A stretch of 64,000 nt of DNA, from contig QWDQ01000046.1 of the NCBI GenBank assembly GCA_003868215.1, forward strand, positions 62,001 through 126,000, read 5' to 3'. Source of the stretch: Pseudophaeomoniella oleicola (taxonomy: Eukaryota; Ascomycota; Eurotiomycetes; Phaeomoniellales; Phaeomoniellaceae). Positions 34,687-46,648 of the stretch are shown here, piece by piece. How positions within the stretch are numbered: position 1 is the first letter of the stretch; each line of letters starts with the position of its first letter. Below the pieces are notes generated by a model. It ran no database searches. It was not told where the DNA came from and saw nothing but the letters and a program-made list of their open reading frames with translations. Position numbers and translations under genes: made by a program.

Positions 34687-37600
34687 ATGGCGACATCCTC
34701 TCCTCTGTCTTTGCCGTCATCCTTCGATCCTGCTTTACATCTCCATTCAGAGGGAACTGAAGGTATCATTCTTCCACCGTCGTATTCCAATTCAGATGAC
34801 CTCGAGGCACTACACGAACAGAATCAGGAATCGCTCGCACAGAACACAAAGCAGGGCGTTGTCATCCAGCACAGAGCATGGAGACTTAATGATGCGTTAA
34901 GGAGTGACGAAATCTTCAGTCCAGGTACCTCCAGAAGCATACGTTTTATCGTCGCAAATGCTTATTTGTTTCTACAGAAACTCCCTCACGATCGTACGAC
35001 CAAAGCAACGACCTATTTCAAAAAAGCTCCCGATTCACCGAGAGCGATACTGCTGAGGGGATAATGCCATTCTCATCCTCGCCGGTGCACTATCCTCCTA
35101 GTTCTTCTCCGCCTATCGCTCTAAAAAGGAAGAGACATGGACTTGCCCAGCCTAGTCCCAAGAAGAGAAAGATTGTATCAGGGTTTATCGACGAGGAGGA
35201 TGATGATGACGATGATGCTATTTCCGATTCCGAAGATAAATCGCTATTGGGTCCACAAGATGTCGCAAAGGCGCCTGCTTCTAGGCAGTGCTTGGATCCA
35301 ATTAAGGAGTCGCGCACTCCGGAGCCAGAAGCGGAAAGAGTTTCGCCAGAATCGCGGCCAAAATCACGACAACGAGAAATGCAGGCGAACCTGTCTGGGA
35401 TTGAGCTCCTTCGTGCTGGTCGCGATAAGGCCCGCGTCATTACGAGCTCTGGAAAGCATATCAACATACCTAGAAGGGAAGCAGCCAGCAGGCAAACACT
35501 TGAAAGCGTTATTGGTGCAAGATCTATTACAGCTCCTGGCAAGGCAAAGCAGAGCTATTATGGAATAGATATTCACAAACTCATAGATGAGGCAAAAGTT
35601 GACATCAAATCGGATGCTACTATTCGAGATGCTGAAGACCAGCAACGTGGACTATCGTCTGTTGAGCCGCAGACTGAAAGTTCACTCGGCATTAAGAATG
35701 GTATGACCAAGCTGTGGACGGAGAAATACAGGGCGAAGAGATTCACTGAGCTCGTAGGGGACGAACGAACACACAGACAGGTGTTAAAATGGCTGAAGGG
35801 ATGGGATCCGATTGTGTTTCCAGGAACAGAAGCCCCTAGACTCAAAAGGAAGCCCTTTGAGAACCACGATGCAGCTGAAGAACGGCAGATGCGCAAGATC
35901 CTGATGCTTACAGGCCCGCCGGGGTTGGGGAAGACGACACTTGCTCACGTTTGCGCTAAACAAGCGGGCTATGAAGTACTAGAGATCAACGCGAGCGACG
36001 AACGTTCACGGGATGTCGTCCGAGGCAGAATCAAAGATGCGTTGGGGACTGAAAATGTTCGGGGAGTCAATACTTCTGTAGACGACAAGAGCGTTCGGAA
36101 AGCGGGGAAACCAGTCTGTGTTGTGGTTGACGAGGTGGATGGAGTTGTAAGTGGATCAGGAGGCAGTGGTGAGGGAGGCTTCATCAAAGCCCTGATAGAT
36201 CTGGTGCAACTGGATCAAAAAAATGCCAATCGGGGAGCAGAGAATGCCACTCAAAGGAATCATAAGAGGAAGGGGGACAACTTCCGCCTGCTGCGACCGT
36301 TGATCTTGATCTGCAATGATGTATATCATCCATCTCTCAGACCGCTGCGTGCTACATCAATAGCCGAGATCGTTCATGTACGCAAACCACCGCTGGACAA
36401 AGTTATTGCTAGGCTTCAAGCTGTGCTCGACAAAGAAGGCATTGAGAGTGACAAGGACGGAGTGCGTCGTCTCTGTGAAGCCGCATGGGGAATCGCAAGC
36501 AGGAAGCAGGGACAGGCAAACACCAGAGGCAGTGGGGAAGGTGATATACGTGGTATTCTTGTGGCGGGTGAGTGGGCTGCTCACAAGCTCCGTTCAACGG
36601 GGAAAACAAGCAAAGCACGGTTAACCCGCAAATGGATAGAGGAGCACATTCTCGCTTCTGGTTCGGCAGACGCGTCTCGCGGCCTCGGAAGAGGTGGCGT
36701 ACGTGAAGTCGTTGGCCGTGTCTTTCTGGAGGGTGCAGGCCTTCCCAATGTTCCAAATGCCTCGGAGCTATCGGTATCGCCTGAGACGTCAGGTGTAAGT
36801 GTGCTCGGCGTGGCAGATATTCGCAGGAGAGCAGCAATGAAATCCCTTCGGGAGATGCTGGATACGACTGGCGATCATGATCGCTGTGTCACCGATTGCT
36901 TCTCTACTTATCCCACGCAGGTGTATCAGGACGACACATTCCTCAGCAAGCCGAACGTAGCATATGATTGGCTGCACTTCCACGATTCTTTGTCGTCGCG
37001 TGTTTTTGGCAGCCAGGAGTGGGAGCTTATCCCATATCTGTCCCAAGCAACATTGGCCTTTCATCATCTCTTTGCTGCCGTTGGGCGAAACGCCTGGGAT
37101 GGTGATCGGGCAGTGGACAAGGAGGAAGCTGCGGAGGAAGAGAGCCACCCATTTTCAGGACCCAAGGCAGATTTTGCTGCCCATGAAGCGCTCAAGCAAA
37201 ACCACGCTGTGCTCTCGGAATTTCAAGGCAGCTTTGCGCCTCCTTTGATGCGTCTTTTCAGATCACTGGGTTCTGTGGCTACCGAACTTGTGCCCAACCT
37301 GGTGAAGATGACAGCACCGGACATCAAGCCTGTTGTGGTAGGTGGCAGTACAGGTAGTACTGCCAGCGTACGGAAGGAATCCGAGAAGCAATGTGTTGCT
37401 CTTGGAGCCCGTGCTATGCATGGTGTTGGTGTCAAATTCGACAAAGCCCGCGTGGAATTTGATGGTCCTCACGGTCAGGGAGCTTGGGTGTACCGGATGG
37501 AACCGTAAGTCTCCTCTCTCGAACATGCCGAGATGTTTCAATCTAACTTTTCAAATAGTCCCTTGGATGAAGTCACTACGTTTCACATGGGCAAGTCAAA

Positions 37601-38006
37601 TGGTGGACCTCCTGCACCGGTGCGCTACGCTATTCGCCAAGTCCTGGACCAGGAGCTGCGGAAGGAAGTACTCCGGAAGCGCTCGGATGCTAAGCAATCC
37701 CGTTCCCCTCAGGGATTTGCAGACGATATCCCCGCGCCGGGGGAAGAGGATAAAGAAAATGCTGGACAGGAAATAGGAGAAAGGAAGGGGCCTTCAGCGA
37801 GTACCGTGGCAGTTCGGCGAGACTTTTTTGGTCGTATCGTCAATGAAGCGAAGCCTACGGGGAAGGCCATTGAAGTTGGCAAGGCGCTCGTTCTAGGTGC
37901 CAGCAGTGCAGACGAGAAACGAGTATGGGTCAGCTTCCACGAGGGATACTCTAATGCCGTCAGAAAACCAATTACTCTGCGGGAGTTGATGGATGGCTTT
38001 GTATGA
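34687..38006 (+). CDS. CTF18: Ctf18, clamp-loader large subunit (RFC-like AAA+ ATPase)
   Basis: Three exons: 34687..34924, 34978..37504 and 37559..38006, 1,070 aa. The 53-nt first intron joins DEIFSP-E-TPSRSYDQ and bypasses an apparent stop just before the second long frame. A basic/acidic disordered N-terminus contains KRKRH, KKRK and an Asp run (nuclear localisation). The RFC box LWTEKYRAKRFTELVGDERTHRQVLKWLKGWD precedes Walker A GPPGLGKTT (about 391) and Walker B VVVDEVDG (about 458), with the arginine-rich SDERS region. The C-terminus RRDFFGRIV...FHEGYSNAVRKPITLRELM is the conserved Ctf18 tail that binds Dcc1-Ctf8. Ctf18-RFC loads/unloads PCNA and supports sister-chromatid cohesion and checkpoint signalling. 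Confidence 0.94.
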
Positions 38007-39066
38007 TGGCGACCTATGTACTACGTAGTAGACAATTACAACGGAGTGCTCGCCCCAGTTGTCTTTTGTACGTTCAAGTAATTAATTACTACGGTAACCA
38101 TCGCTTCGCGAGAACTTTTAAGACTTGGATCCCATTAATCATTTCGCGTGGCATTGAGGATTCCATATTTCGGCCCCGATCCCCTGGTCTGACCACCTGC
38201 TGCTATCCTGAGGGCCCGAGTGACGATCAAAATTGGCATGGGACCAGGCACGATCACGACTACAAGATTGCATTCATTGCCTACCGCCATGGACCTTGTT
38301 CCAGCAAAACAGTCCATCTGGATCTATCACGAGAGTTATTTCAAGGCATTGTGACGATGGAATCAAGATGGATGACTTGGGTTCGGTAAGACGGGTCTGG
38401 CATGGCATGGCTTCTAATCTAATACATACATAGTAATTGATTAGTACACGCTGCACGAACGAACGCTTTTCATGACGTTTGGGGTCCGTCCTGGAATCCA
38501 TCACAGGATAATAATTAATAACACTACGTAGCTCGAGGCAGGAGAAAGACAATGGTGGATCGAGAATGCCGCGAAAAGTGGCGAAGTAGAAAGGACACGG
38601 CCTCGACATGGGCCCTGATTAGACCTTGTTAGGCACAGTCTATCCTGTTGTACCGTAGTACTACGTTGTACTATGAGGAAAGCGGATGCACAAATGCCTC
38701 CAGCAATAACACAACAAGACAAACGAAGAGGATGGTCTCAACGGGGACCACATCGCGCTCTTTGGTTGATGGATCTAATCCCGTTTTGAACTGTCGATAT
38801 CTCCAGTCTGTTTGTTCGTTCCTTGTTATCGCATACTGATAATCATACTACGGTAATAACATACTACGAAGTAACTACGAAGTACCCGAGTCCAGCATGA
38901 GATGAGATCCACCGAATTCCGCGATTCCCCTCGTCCCCCGAAGCCCCAGCCTTTTTGGTTTCCTTTGCTTTCGATAACAAGATATCGATCATCTTGCGGG
39001 TTTGTCAGGTCAGGAGGAACGAGGGAGATTGACGCTGACGCGGTTTCCTTGGATGATGCTAAGCTG

Positions 39067-39098
<32 letters not shown>

Positions 39099-39648
39099 CA
39101 TAGTCGATAGTCGAGTTGCTTAGGGGCTCCCCTCATTGTTTGTGTCATCCTTGCCTGCCACTGCCACTGCCACATCCTCATCCACCCACTACGGTCACAT
39201 CCCACCTCGCTCTTCTTCAACTTCCACTCCCCTTCCCCTTCCCCCTTCAAATATCTGATCTGTCCTTAGCTGGGAAACATCTCGCGTGCACATCTCCCAG
39301 ATATATTTCTTGTTTTCTGGGAAGTGCAGCATACATCTCATAGTGGTCACATTGTTTATTAACGTCATGCGCGTTGGGATCTACATGGAAGCGTGATATT
39401 ATCATCACCGGTTATCTATCAGACTACTTATATTGACTACGATACTTACTATCCTGAACCATTGGACTTGATCGGTGCACCCCAAAACCACACTGCCGCG
39501 ACCAATGATTCAATGCGCTCCCGAGGATCTCATTCATATCCCCTGATCGATCTACTCATTCCCATCGCATCTCTTTGCCAGGCTCCCTAATACCTATCTA
39601 TTTCATCAACCCTGATCGCCGACACATAACCACCATTCGATCTTCAAT
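38007..39648. other. 1.6-kb intergenic rich in TACGTA-type motifs
   Basis: CTACGTAG occurs at 38021 and 38524, with relatives GTACTACGTTGTAC near 38655 and two CTACGAAGTA copies at 38863-38885. A 7-bp tandem repeat sits at 39068-39101. The last 500 bp are pyrimidine-rich, consistent with a promoter/leader of the next gene. No coding found. Confidence 0.6.
39068..39101 (+). repeat. ATTCATC tandem repeat, 4.9 copies
   Basis: Four perfect 7-bp ATTCATC units are followed by a partial fifth. Confidence 0.9.
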
Positions 39649-40329
39649 ATGGATATGAGTGCAAAGAGTCCTAATGGGATCCAACTCCCACCGCCTCCAT
39701 CATACGACGAGACGACCAACGAACCCCGCAACTTGTACGAAGTGCTCCAATTCCAGGAAGGCGTTAACCGAAAACACAAATACAACATTCGCGAATTCAC
39801 CGCTCTGGTGTTGGGATTTTCCGGCCTACCTCAGAGCCATGAGGGTGCCGCGGGTCTTCACAAGTATGATGATCTGTTACTGAGTGCCGTCACCTCGCTT
39901 CATCAGCACTTCGAGGAACTCCGGATGGGTCTAAGGTACATTGCAAATCACTTCGGAGCCCATCAGAATAGCTATCCGCATTCGCCTCCAACATCACCGC
40001 CACCCCATCCGTTATCCCTAGGACCATCGTCGACATTTCCGGAAATTTCCGGTCCGGTCCTGCAGCAGATTCACAAACTGACAGCAGATGTCGAGAAGAC
40101 GTATGCTAAGGTGGCCGAACTCAACAGACGAATGAAGCCCGTCTTATTCAAACGCACGGAGAACATCTTCCATAAGAACTACGGACTAGCCAAAGGGTGG
40201 CAAATGGTGCATCACGTGGAGCCAAATATTGAGGACTGGGTTAAATGGATGGGGACCCTAGATGCAAGAGCTGCCTGCTTGAAGTTGGACTTGGAGAGAG
40301 AGCTGGATGTGGGCAACGATTCCGAGTGA
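39649..40329 (+). CDS. conserved-looking unknown protein with PPxY motif
   Basis: Single exon, 226 aa. I do not recognise a named family. The N-terminus has LPPPPSYDE, a PPxY motif able to bind WW domains of Rsp5-type ubiquitin ligases or arrestin adaptors. The middle (NLYEVLQFQEGVNRKHKYNIREFTALV and LHQHFEELRMGLRYIANHFG) and the C-terminal half (VLQQIHKLTADVEKTYAKVAELNRRMKPVLF) are predicted helical, separated by a Pro/Ser linker near 105-130. No signal peptide or membrane segment is visible. Codon use and the clean single frame argue that it is real. The leader upstream is CT-rich. Confidence 0.7.
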   Translation: MDMSAKSPNGIQLPPPPSYDETTNEPRNLYEVLQFQEGVNRKHKYNIREFTALVLGFSGLPQSHEGAAGLHKYDDLLLSAVTSLHQHFEELRMGLRYIANHFGAHQNSYPHSPPTSPPPHPLSLGPSSTFPEISGPVLQQIHKLTADVEKTYAKVAELNRRMKPVLFKRTENIFHKNYGLAKGWQMVHHVEPNIEDWVKWMGTLDARAACLKLDLERELDVGNDSE

Positions 40330-41267
40330 ATGGGTGAAATTTACAACATGAGCTAGAAGAGAAGCCGCGCTGACTATATTGCGGACCTCGATATGATCCA
40401 GACCTGGAGGGTGCACTCAATACTAGCGGACAAAGTTCTACAATACGCGGAGGCATCGCGTGCAACTCCGTCCTCCGGGATGTTGAGTCACGTATACAGG
40501 GAACCAGCCCCCGTTGGAATACAGCCAATCCAACATCGTCTTTGACAGTTGGTCTCATGGATATATCCTCTCCAGAAGCATCCACAGGTGATTGACCTGC
40601 AGAAGAACCGTCGTCCGAGCTACTTAGAACGGGATGTGGATACAGCGATAGGATGTTATGATGCCCATTCAGAGTAGGGGTTCGGTTCGTGACATAGGAA
40701 TGATGATGGGCTATTGAAAAGCAGTGCAGATGGTATAGGACTCAAGCTCGTCACATGAGGCGAATGCGTCAGTACTTATTCCTACTCATTTTATCCGCAC
40801 AACTCTGGATATGGGGGAAGTCAGTGTACATATTTGCAATATCCAGCGAGTGGAAGCTGTTTATGGACTTTCCTTGTGGTCCTCTTGGATTGTAGGATGG
40901 TGGTCTGAGAGGTGGAAAATATAATCACCTCTGATGCCGCATTGATAATTGATATTGATATTGATATTGTTGTACGGCCGTAACTTCACCTGTATTCACT
41001 TAATTACTACTACGTACGAGTTTGCTTCGAGACCCTGAGAATTCAATTTCCCGATATCGCCTCTCCACCAACATCAACACCAATTATCACTGCAGATCCA
41101 TTTCGTGGGGCAATAATCTTTGAATTTCTGCGGGCAAAGTGACTCAGAGTCCATTGGCCATCAATTTATGAGATGACTCTTCTGATCTTTCATATTGCAC
41201 ATAACCCAACGCCGACGTCTTGTCCTTCCCCTACCAGCAACATACCACCAGCATCAGCAAAGTCAGT
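40330..41267. other. intergenic and tryptophan-synthase promoter
   Basis: Contains a TTGATA-type simple repeat at about 40941-40970, a TACGTAC near 41011, and the CpcA-type sites described separately. No coding is supported. Confidence 0.6.
41142..41179 (+). promoter_or_regulatory. CpcA/Gcn4-type elements (TGACTCA, TGACTC)
   Basis: TGACTCA at 41142-41148 is the consensus Gcn4/CpcA site, 120 bp upstream of the tryptophan synthase ATG; a second TGACTC is at 41174. An inverted CCAAT (ATTGG) lies between at 41155. Cross-pathway control of amino-acid genes predicts exactly this placement. Confidence 0.7.
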
Positions 41268-43497
41268 ATGGAAGGGCTCAAGAACAGGTTTGCGCAATGC
41301 AAACGGGAGAATAGGCCAGCGTTGGTGACCTATGTCACCGCCGGTTATCCTACCGCCGATGAGACGGTCGACGTTATGTTAGGCATGGAAGCTGGTGGCT
41401 CAGGTATGTCGCAGTGGCAGCGCAATCATCCTCCCGATCTAATCCGCTCCTTCAGATGTCATCGAACTCGGTCTGCCCTTCACCGACCCAATTGCAGACG
41501 GTCCTACTATCCAAAAATCAAACAATGTAGCGTTGAAGAATGGGATCACAGTCACATCCACCCTCGAGACGGTCGGCAAGGCCCGTGCAGCTGGTCTACG
41601 AGTTCCTGTGCTGTTCATGGGCTACTACAATCCACTGTTGAGCTATGGTGAAGAGCGAATGCTGAAGGATGCAAAGGCAGCTGGCGTCAATGGGTTCATC
41701 ATGGTCGATCTACCCCCAGAAGAGGCCGTCAGATTTAGAAACCTTTGCAAAAGGGAGGGACTATCATACGTACCGCTCATTGCTCCTTCGACTTCTGATT
41801 CACGCATGAAGCTTCTATGCAAGATCGCAGACTCGTTCATCTACGTCGTCTCCCGCATGGGTGTCACAGGTGCCACCGGAACCCTCAACACCCAACTACC
41901 GAACCTCCTGGAGAAGGTTCACACATACTCGGGAAATATACCTGCCGCTGTTGGCTTTGGTGTTAGCACAAGGGAGCATTTCTTGAGTGTCGCAGAGATC
42001 GCCGAGGGTGTCGTTATTGGAAGTCAGATCATCAACGTCCTAGCAGAGGCTCCAGCTGGCGAAGGCGCAAAGCGCGTACAAGAGTACTGCTCACAGATAA
42101 CGGGGAGAAAAGTGGGAGAGCACAACAAGACCAACGGTGTGACTAGAGAAGTTGGTATTGTGGAGGCAATGAACGACGCAAAGGAGCCTGAGGGCGTATC
42201 AGTTGACAAAGTCATCACAAATGACGACGTTCCGGATGGGCCCGGCCTCGCGGATCAGATCGACGCTCTCAATGGCAATGGAGCTGACCCGTCAGCCGTG
42301 CCCCAACGATTCGGAGAGTTTGGTGGACAATACGTCCCAGAATCCTTGATGGACTGTTTGTCCGAGCTTGAAGCTGGCTTCAGCTCCGCAATCAATGATC
42401 CCGAATTCTGGAAGGAATTCAAATCGTACTACCCATACATGAGCAGACCATCTTCGTTGCATTTGGCAGAGAATCTTACCAAAACCGTTGGCGGCGCAAA
42501 TATTTACCTCAAGCGCGAGGATCTTAACCATACTGGCAGTCACAAAATAAATAACGCTCTGGGCCAGATTCTTGTCGCCAAGCGTCTGGGAAAGACTCGT
42601 ATCATCGCAGAAACAGGTGCAGGTCAGCATGGTGTTGCCACAGCTACAGTTTGTGCCAAATTCGGGATGCAGTGTGTTATTTATATGGGTGCCGAGGACG
42701 TACGACGTCAAGCACTTAACGTCTTCAGGATTAAGCTCCTTGGTGCTTCAGTTGTGGCGGTCGAAGCTGGCTCAAGGACGTTACGTGATGCAGTCAACGA
42801 GGCCATGCGTGCATGGGTCGTCGACCTCGCCACAACGCACTACATCATTGGATCTGCCATCGGTCCTCATCCTTTCCCTACCATTGTCCGCACTTTCCAG
42901 TCGGTCATTGGGGATGAGACAAAAGTCCAGATGAAGGAGCTCACTGGTCGGCTACCAGATGCTGTGATTGCTTGCGTTGGTGGTGGTTCAAACGCTGTCG
43001 GGATGTTCTATCCATTCGCCAAGGATCCCGAAGTGAAATTGATTGGTGTTGAGGCCGGTGGTGACGGTCTGGACACCAACCGACACTCTGCTACTCTTAC
43101 CGGCGGAAGCAAGGGTGTTCTCCACGGCGTCCGCACTTATGTCCTTCAGAACGAGCACGGCCAAATCTCGGATACACACTCCGTGTCAGCCGGCTTGGAT
43201 TACCCAGGTGTTGGACCTGAACTATCGAACTGGAAAGACACGGACCGAGCAACCTTCATCGCTGCTACAGATGCTCAAGCATTCCAAGGCTTCAGGATGC
43301 TGTCTCAGACCGAAGGTATTATTCCCGCTCTTGAAACTGCCCATGCCGTCTGGGGAGCGGTAGAGTACGCACAGAAGGTGGGACCAGGTCACAACATCGT
43401 CGTGAACTTGAGTGGTAGAGGTGACAAGGATGTCCAGAGTGTTGCAGACGAGCTTCCCAGATTAGGACCGAAGATCGGCTGGGACTTGCGCTTCTAA
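41268..43497 (+). CDS. TRP5: tryptophan synthase, fused alpha-beta
   Basis: Two exons: 41268..41403 and 41456..43497, 725 aa, usual for the fungal bifunctional enzyme. The alpha half (1-about 245) has [28 protein letters not shown] and, spanning the 52-nt intron, the catalytic Glu in [19 protein letters not shown] linker leads to the beta half (from about 280): [17 protein letters not shown]-lysine in [13 protein letters not shown] (about K407), [12 protein letters not shown], phosphate-binding GGGSNAVG and [10 protein letters not shown]. It converts indole-3-glycerol phosphate and serine to tryptophan, channelling indole between the sites, in the cytosol. All catalytic residues I can check are present. 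Promoter sites indicate CpcA control. Called trpB in Aspergillus and trp-3 in Neurospora. Confidence 0.97.
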
Positions 43498-44380
43498 ATT
43501 TTGTACAACATGTCATGTTCACCTGATTAGGTACCTAGGGTTGACGGGAGCTATCTTTGATTTATTATTAGAATAGGCCAACAAAATTCTGATGACGGCG
43601 TCGTTTCCCTAAACACTAAAACAATTGCTTAGAGTGTTATGTTTGATACCGGAGCACAAGACGATGGCGTCAAACTATCTGTCAATGATGCTATGTATCT
43701 ACCTACTTAAAGTAGGTAGTAACTAGGAAGAAAGGCAGACAACTCTTCTACATTCCGCCTGTCAATTAGCTACTTTACCTTCCACACCTCGGCAGACTCG
43801 GGTAGCCATGTAATCTAGCGTCCCGGTATTGAAAATTATAATACAAACAAACATCCGCAACTTTACCTACCTCCTGTCCATAGAAGGATCTTACCTTATC
43901 CAGCCAGTTGTTTTGGGCAGCAGCATCATCATCAGAACATCCTATTTCGGTTCATATCGTAACATCTTCTCATACAGCTGTCGATAGTGGGAATGGAGTT
44001 GTCATGTTGTATGACCTGCATCGATGTATAAGGTATATACTTGACGTGAGGATATAGGGACCGCGGGCGGCCAGCTGGCTGGGATCTGATGAACGGTCTT
44101 TTGCTACGATAGGAGTGACTCGAAGAGATGACATTACTACCCACAATGGAAACTCCCCTTCAGATCTATCTTGGGTGCACTATGCCAAGTGATATCTGCA
44201 CGAATACCTTGTAGGTAACACATGAGTTGATGCGGAGATATGCGTTGGGCCACTGATAGATAGGTGGACAGGTGCACGCATGCCACCCTCACGGCTGGAT
44301 TGGCTTCTATATCTTTTGGAGCAATTCGAAACCCTCTTCCGGCTTGTGAGAGGCAGAGCAGATAAAGAGGAACAACAGCC
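43498..44380. other. intergenic
   Basis: 0.88 kb. Short direct repeats of TAGGTAG/CTACCTA type near 43695-43725 and 43865 are present. No gene supported. Confidence 0.6.
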
Positions 44381-46063
44381 ATGGCGACCGCTGACATGGC
44401 CAGTTCTGATACAGACAGAACAGGATCGCAAGGCGTCTCGTTGGGAAATGACGAGCAAGCTAGCTCAAGTAGTCAAGCACTTACGCTGCGGCAGAACGAC
44501 CACAGTCGGCAACCTTCTAGAAGATATCTGCATTGGCCTTCCGTCTTGGTGACAGCTCTGGTTGCCGGTCTGATCTCCCCGATATCTCATCTGGCGACGT
44601 CAACGTTTTCGGCATCGTCAGCGCCGGAGCAGTTCGAGCCAACTGATTACATCGGTCGTGCGAAACACATCCTAAAGACGACACCGTTGATTGATGGACA
44701 CAATGATCTCCCGTATATGCTGCGAGTCGAGTTGCAGAACAAACTGTACGAGGGAGCCAACTTGAGCGAGAAGCTGCTCGGACATACAGATCTCCAGCGT
44801 ATGCAGCAGGGTCAGATGGGAGGACAGTTTTGGAGTGTCTGGGTAGACTGTGAGCCCACGCCGTATACTGAGGATCCCACAGTACGTATTGATCTGCCCA
44901 TCCATCTCTATAGGTAGAGAAAATAGTTCTGATGTGTGTGACAGACTCCCGTTCGGGATACACTAGAGCAGATTGATGTTGCGAAGCGCATGATCCATGA
45001 GTACTCGTCGATACTCGACTACTGCGAGAACTCACAGTGCGCCCAAGAAGCTTTCCGTGGCGGCAAAATAGCCAGTATGCTAGGAATCGAGGTAGTCCGA
45101 CCCAATTTTGGTTTGATGTCCATCCGACTGACTGTCGAAGGGAGGTCACCAAGTCGGCAACTCGATCGCTGCTATCCGCCAATTCTACGACCTCGGAGTG
45201 CGTTACATTACAACAACACACAACTGTGACAACGCCTTCGCTACCTCAGCGTCAACGGTAGCAGACGGCGGTGATGACCGAGGTCTATTACCATTTGGCC
45301 ATGAATACGTCAAGGAGATGAATCGGCTGGGCATGATGATCGACCTTTCACACGTCTCGCACCAAACAATGCGTGATGTGCTTTCAGTCACACGTGCACC
45401 CATCATCTTCTCTCATTCTGGAGCTTATTCCCTTCAGCGGCACCTGCGGCACGTACCCGACGATGTGTTGCGTGGGGTTCGCAAGAATGGGGGCATCGTC
45501 ATGGTGACTTTCGTCAACCGCTTCCTGAATATGGAGGATCCCGATAGTGCCAGCATCGAAGACGTTGTTGACCATATCTTCTATATAGCCGATCTTGCAG
45601 GGTGGGAGCACGTCGGTGTCGGCGGCGACTACAGTGGTACTCCAGATACCCCCCACGGGTTAGAGGTACATCTTCCTCTCTCTCCTTACCCCTATTTCAC
45701 ACCATCCCCTCCCCAATTTTGGACTCAATCACTAACACTATATCCCATTTTCCCCTTCAGGACGTCTCCAAATACCCCTCCCTCCTCGCCGCCCTCCTCC
45801 AACGCGGCGCCACAACCGCCCAAGCCCGCCTCTTCGCCGGCGAAAACATCCTCCGCGTCTGGTCCGATGTCGAACAGACCGGCGCCCAGATCCGCGCAGA
45901 GGGGAGCCGCGCCTCACTTCCCAACGAAGCCGTCTGGGACGGACGCCCGTGGACGAAAGGGAACGTGTGGCTATCCTGGATGTTTGCCGGGTCGAAACAG
46001 AGGTTACACGCGGATTCGAAGAGCGAGAGACCGAAGGCTAGTGATTTCAATATCAAGCCCTAG
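44381..46063 (+). CDS. membrane dipeptidase (zinc, peptidase family M19)
   Basis: Four exons: 44381..44881, 44945..45091, 45141..45665 and 45761..46063, 491 aa. N-terminal 45 residues are cytosolic and Ser-rich, followed by a signal-anchor helix ([21 protein letters not shown]), predicting a type II membrane protein with an outside/vacuolar catalytic domain. Metal ligands of M19: DGHNDLP (His, Asp), Glu in MLGIEGGHQ, DLSHVSH and IFSHSGA. The [15 protein letters not shown] block and GENILRVW end the barrel. Relatives cleave dipeptides and some make or process thiol-containing metabolites. The third intron ends AAG/GGAGGTCAC, confirmed by the conserved [10 protein letters not shown] join. No gliotoxin-type cluster genes are adjacent. 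Confidence 0.93.
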
Positions 46064-46648
46064 CTAGCTATAGACCTTTTTATTTTTATTTTCTTTTTTT
46101 TTTGAATGTCACGCGTGCACCAGGAACCTGCAGGGACGTTGAAATTTTACTTTTCGATTTTCACGAGTTATCAAAAGTTGTTTGTTGTTACCCTCGGAAG
46201 GCATCCAACGAATCTGCCGCAGATCTATTCTACATAAATTACCACGTTTAATTGAGAGACTTGTCCCCATATCGTCGCCCATTCAATCATATAAATCAAG
46301 AAACTTTTCGCCCGCTGCTTTCCCCCCCCCCAAATTTTTTTTTTTCTTTTTCAACATTTGTTTGTTCTATTAGGTCTGCGGCTGTTGCTCTCATGTCATG
46401 TCATGTCATGATAATAATTAATTAGTGATTATGGCGTTCTACTACATTCGATGAAGTGGAATGGAGGGAGGGAGGGACGGACGGACGGACGGACAGACGG
46501 ACGGATTTTGCACACAGCGTTTCGGCCATCGTTCGTCTAGTAGGGAAAGCAGCGGGGTTGATTTTGAAAGTTCATGATTTCGTTAGATAGTATAAATATG
46601 TATAAAGAAAAGAAAAGGAAGGGAAATTAAAAAAACAACATCGAGGAC
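46064..46648. other. intergenic between convergent genes, simple repeats
   Basis: Between the 3' ends of dipeptidase and cupredoxin-like genes. Contains (TCATG)4 at 46391-46410 and a GGAC/GGAG tract at 46463-46505, plus poly-C and poly-T runs near 46321-46350. No gene. Confidence 0.65.
46391..46505 (+). repeat. (TCATG)4 and GGAC-type tetranucleotide microsatellites
   Basis: (TCATG)4 at 46391-46410 and a GGAG-to-GGAC tetranucleotide run at about 46463-46505 with one substitution. Confidence 0.85.

Noticed and set aside
44381-46063. Dipeptidase as part of an epipolythiodioxopiperazine (gliotoxin-like) cluster
   Set aside because: Neighbouring genes are primary metabolism and an unrelated surface protein; the protein has a membrane anchor typical of general M19 enzymes.
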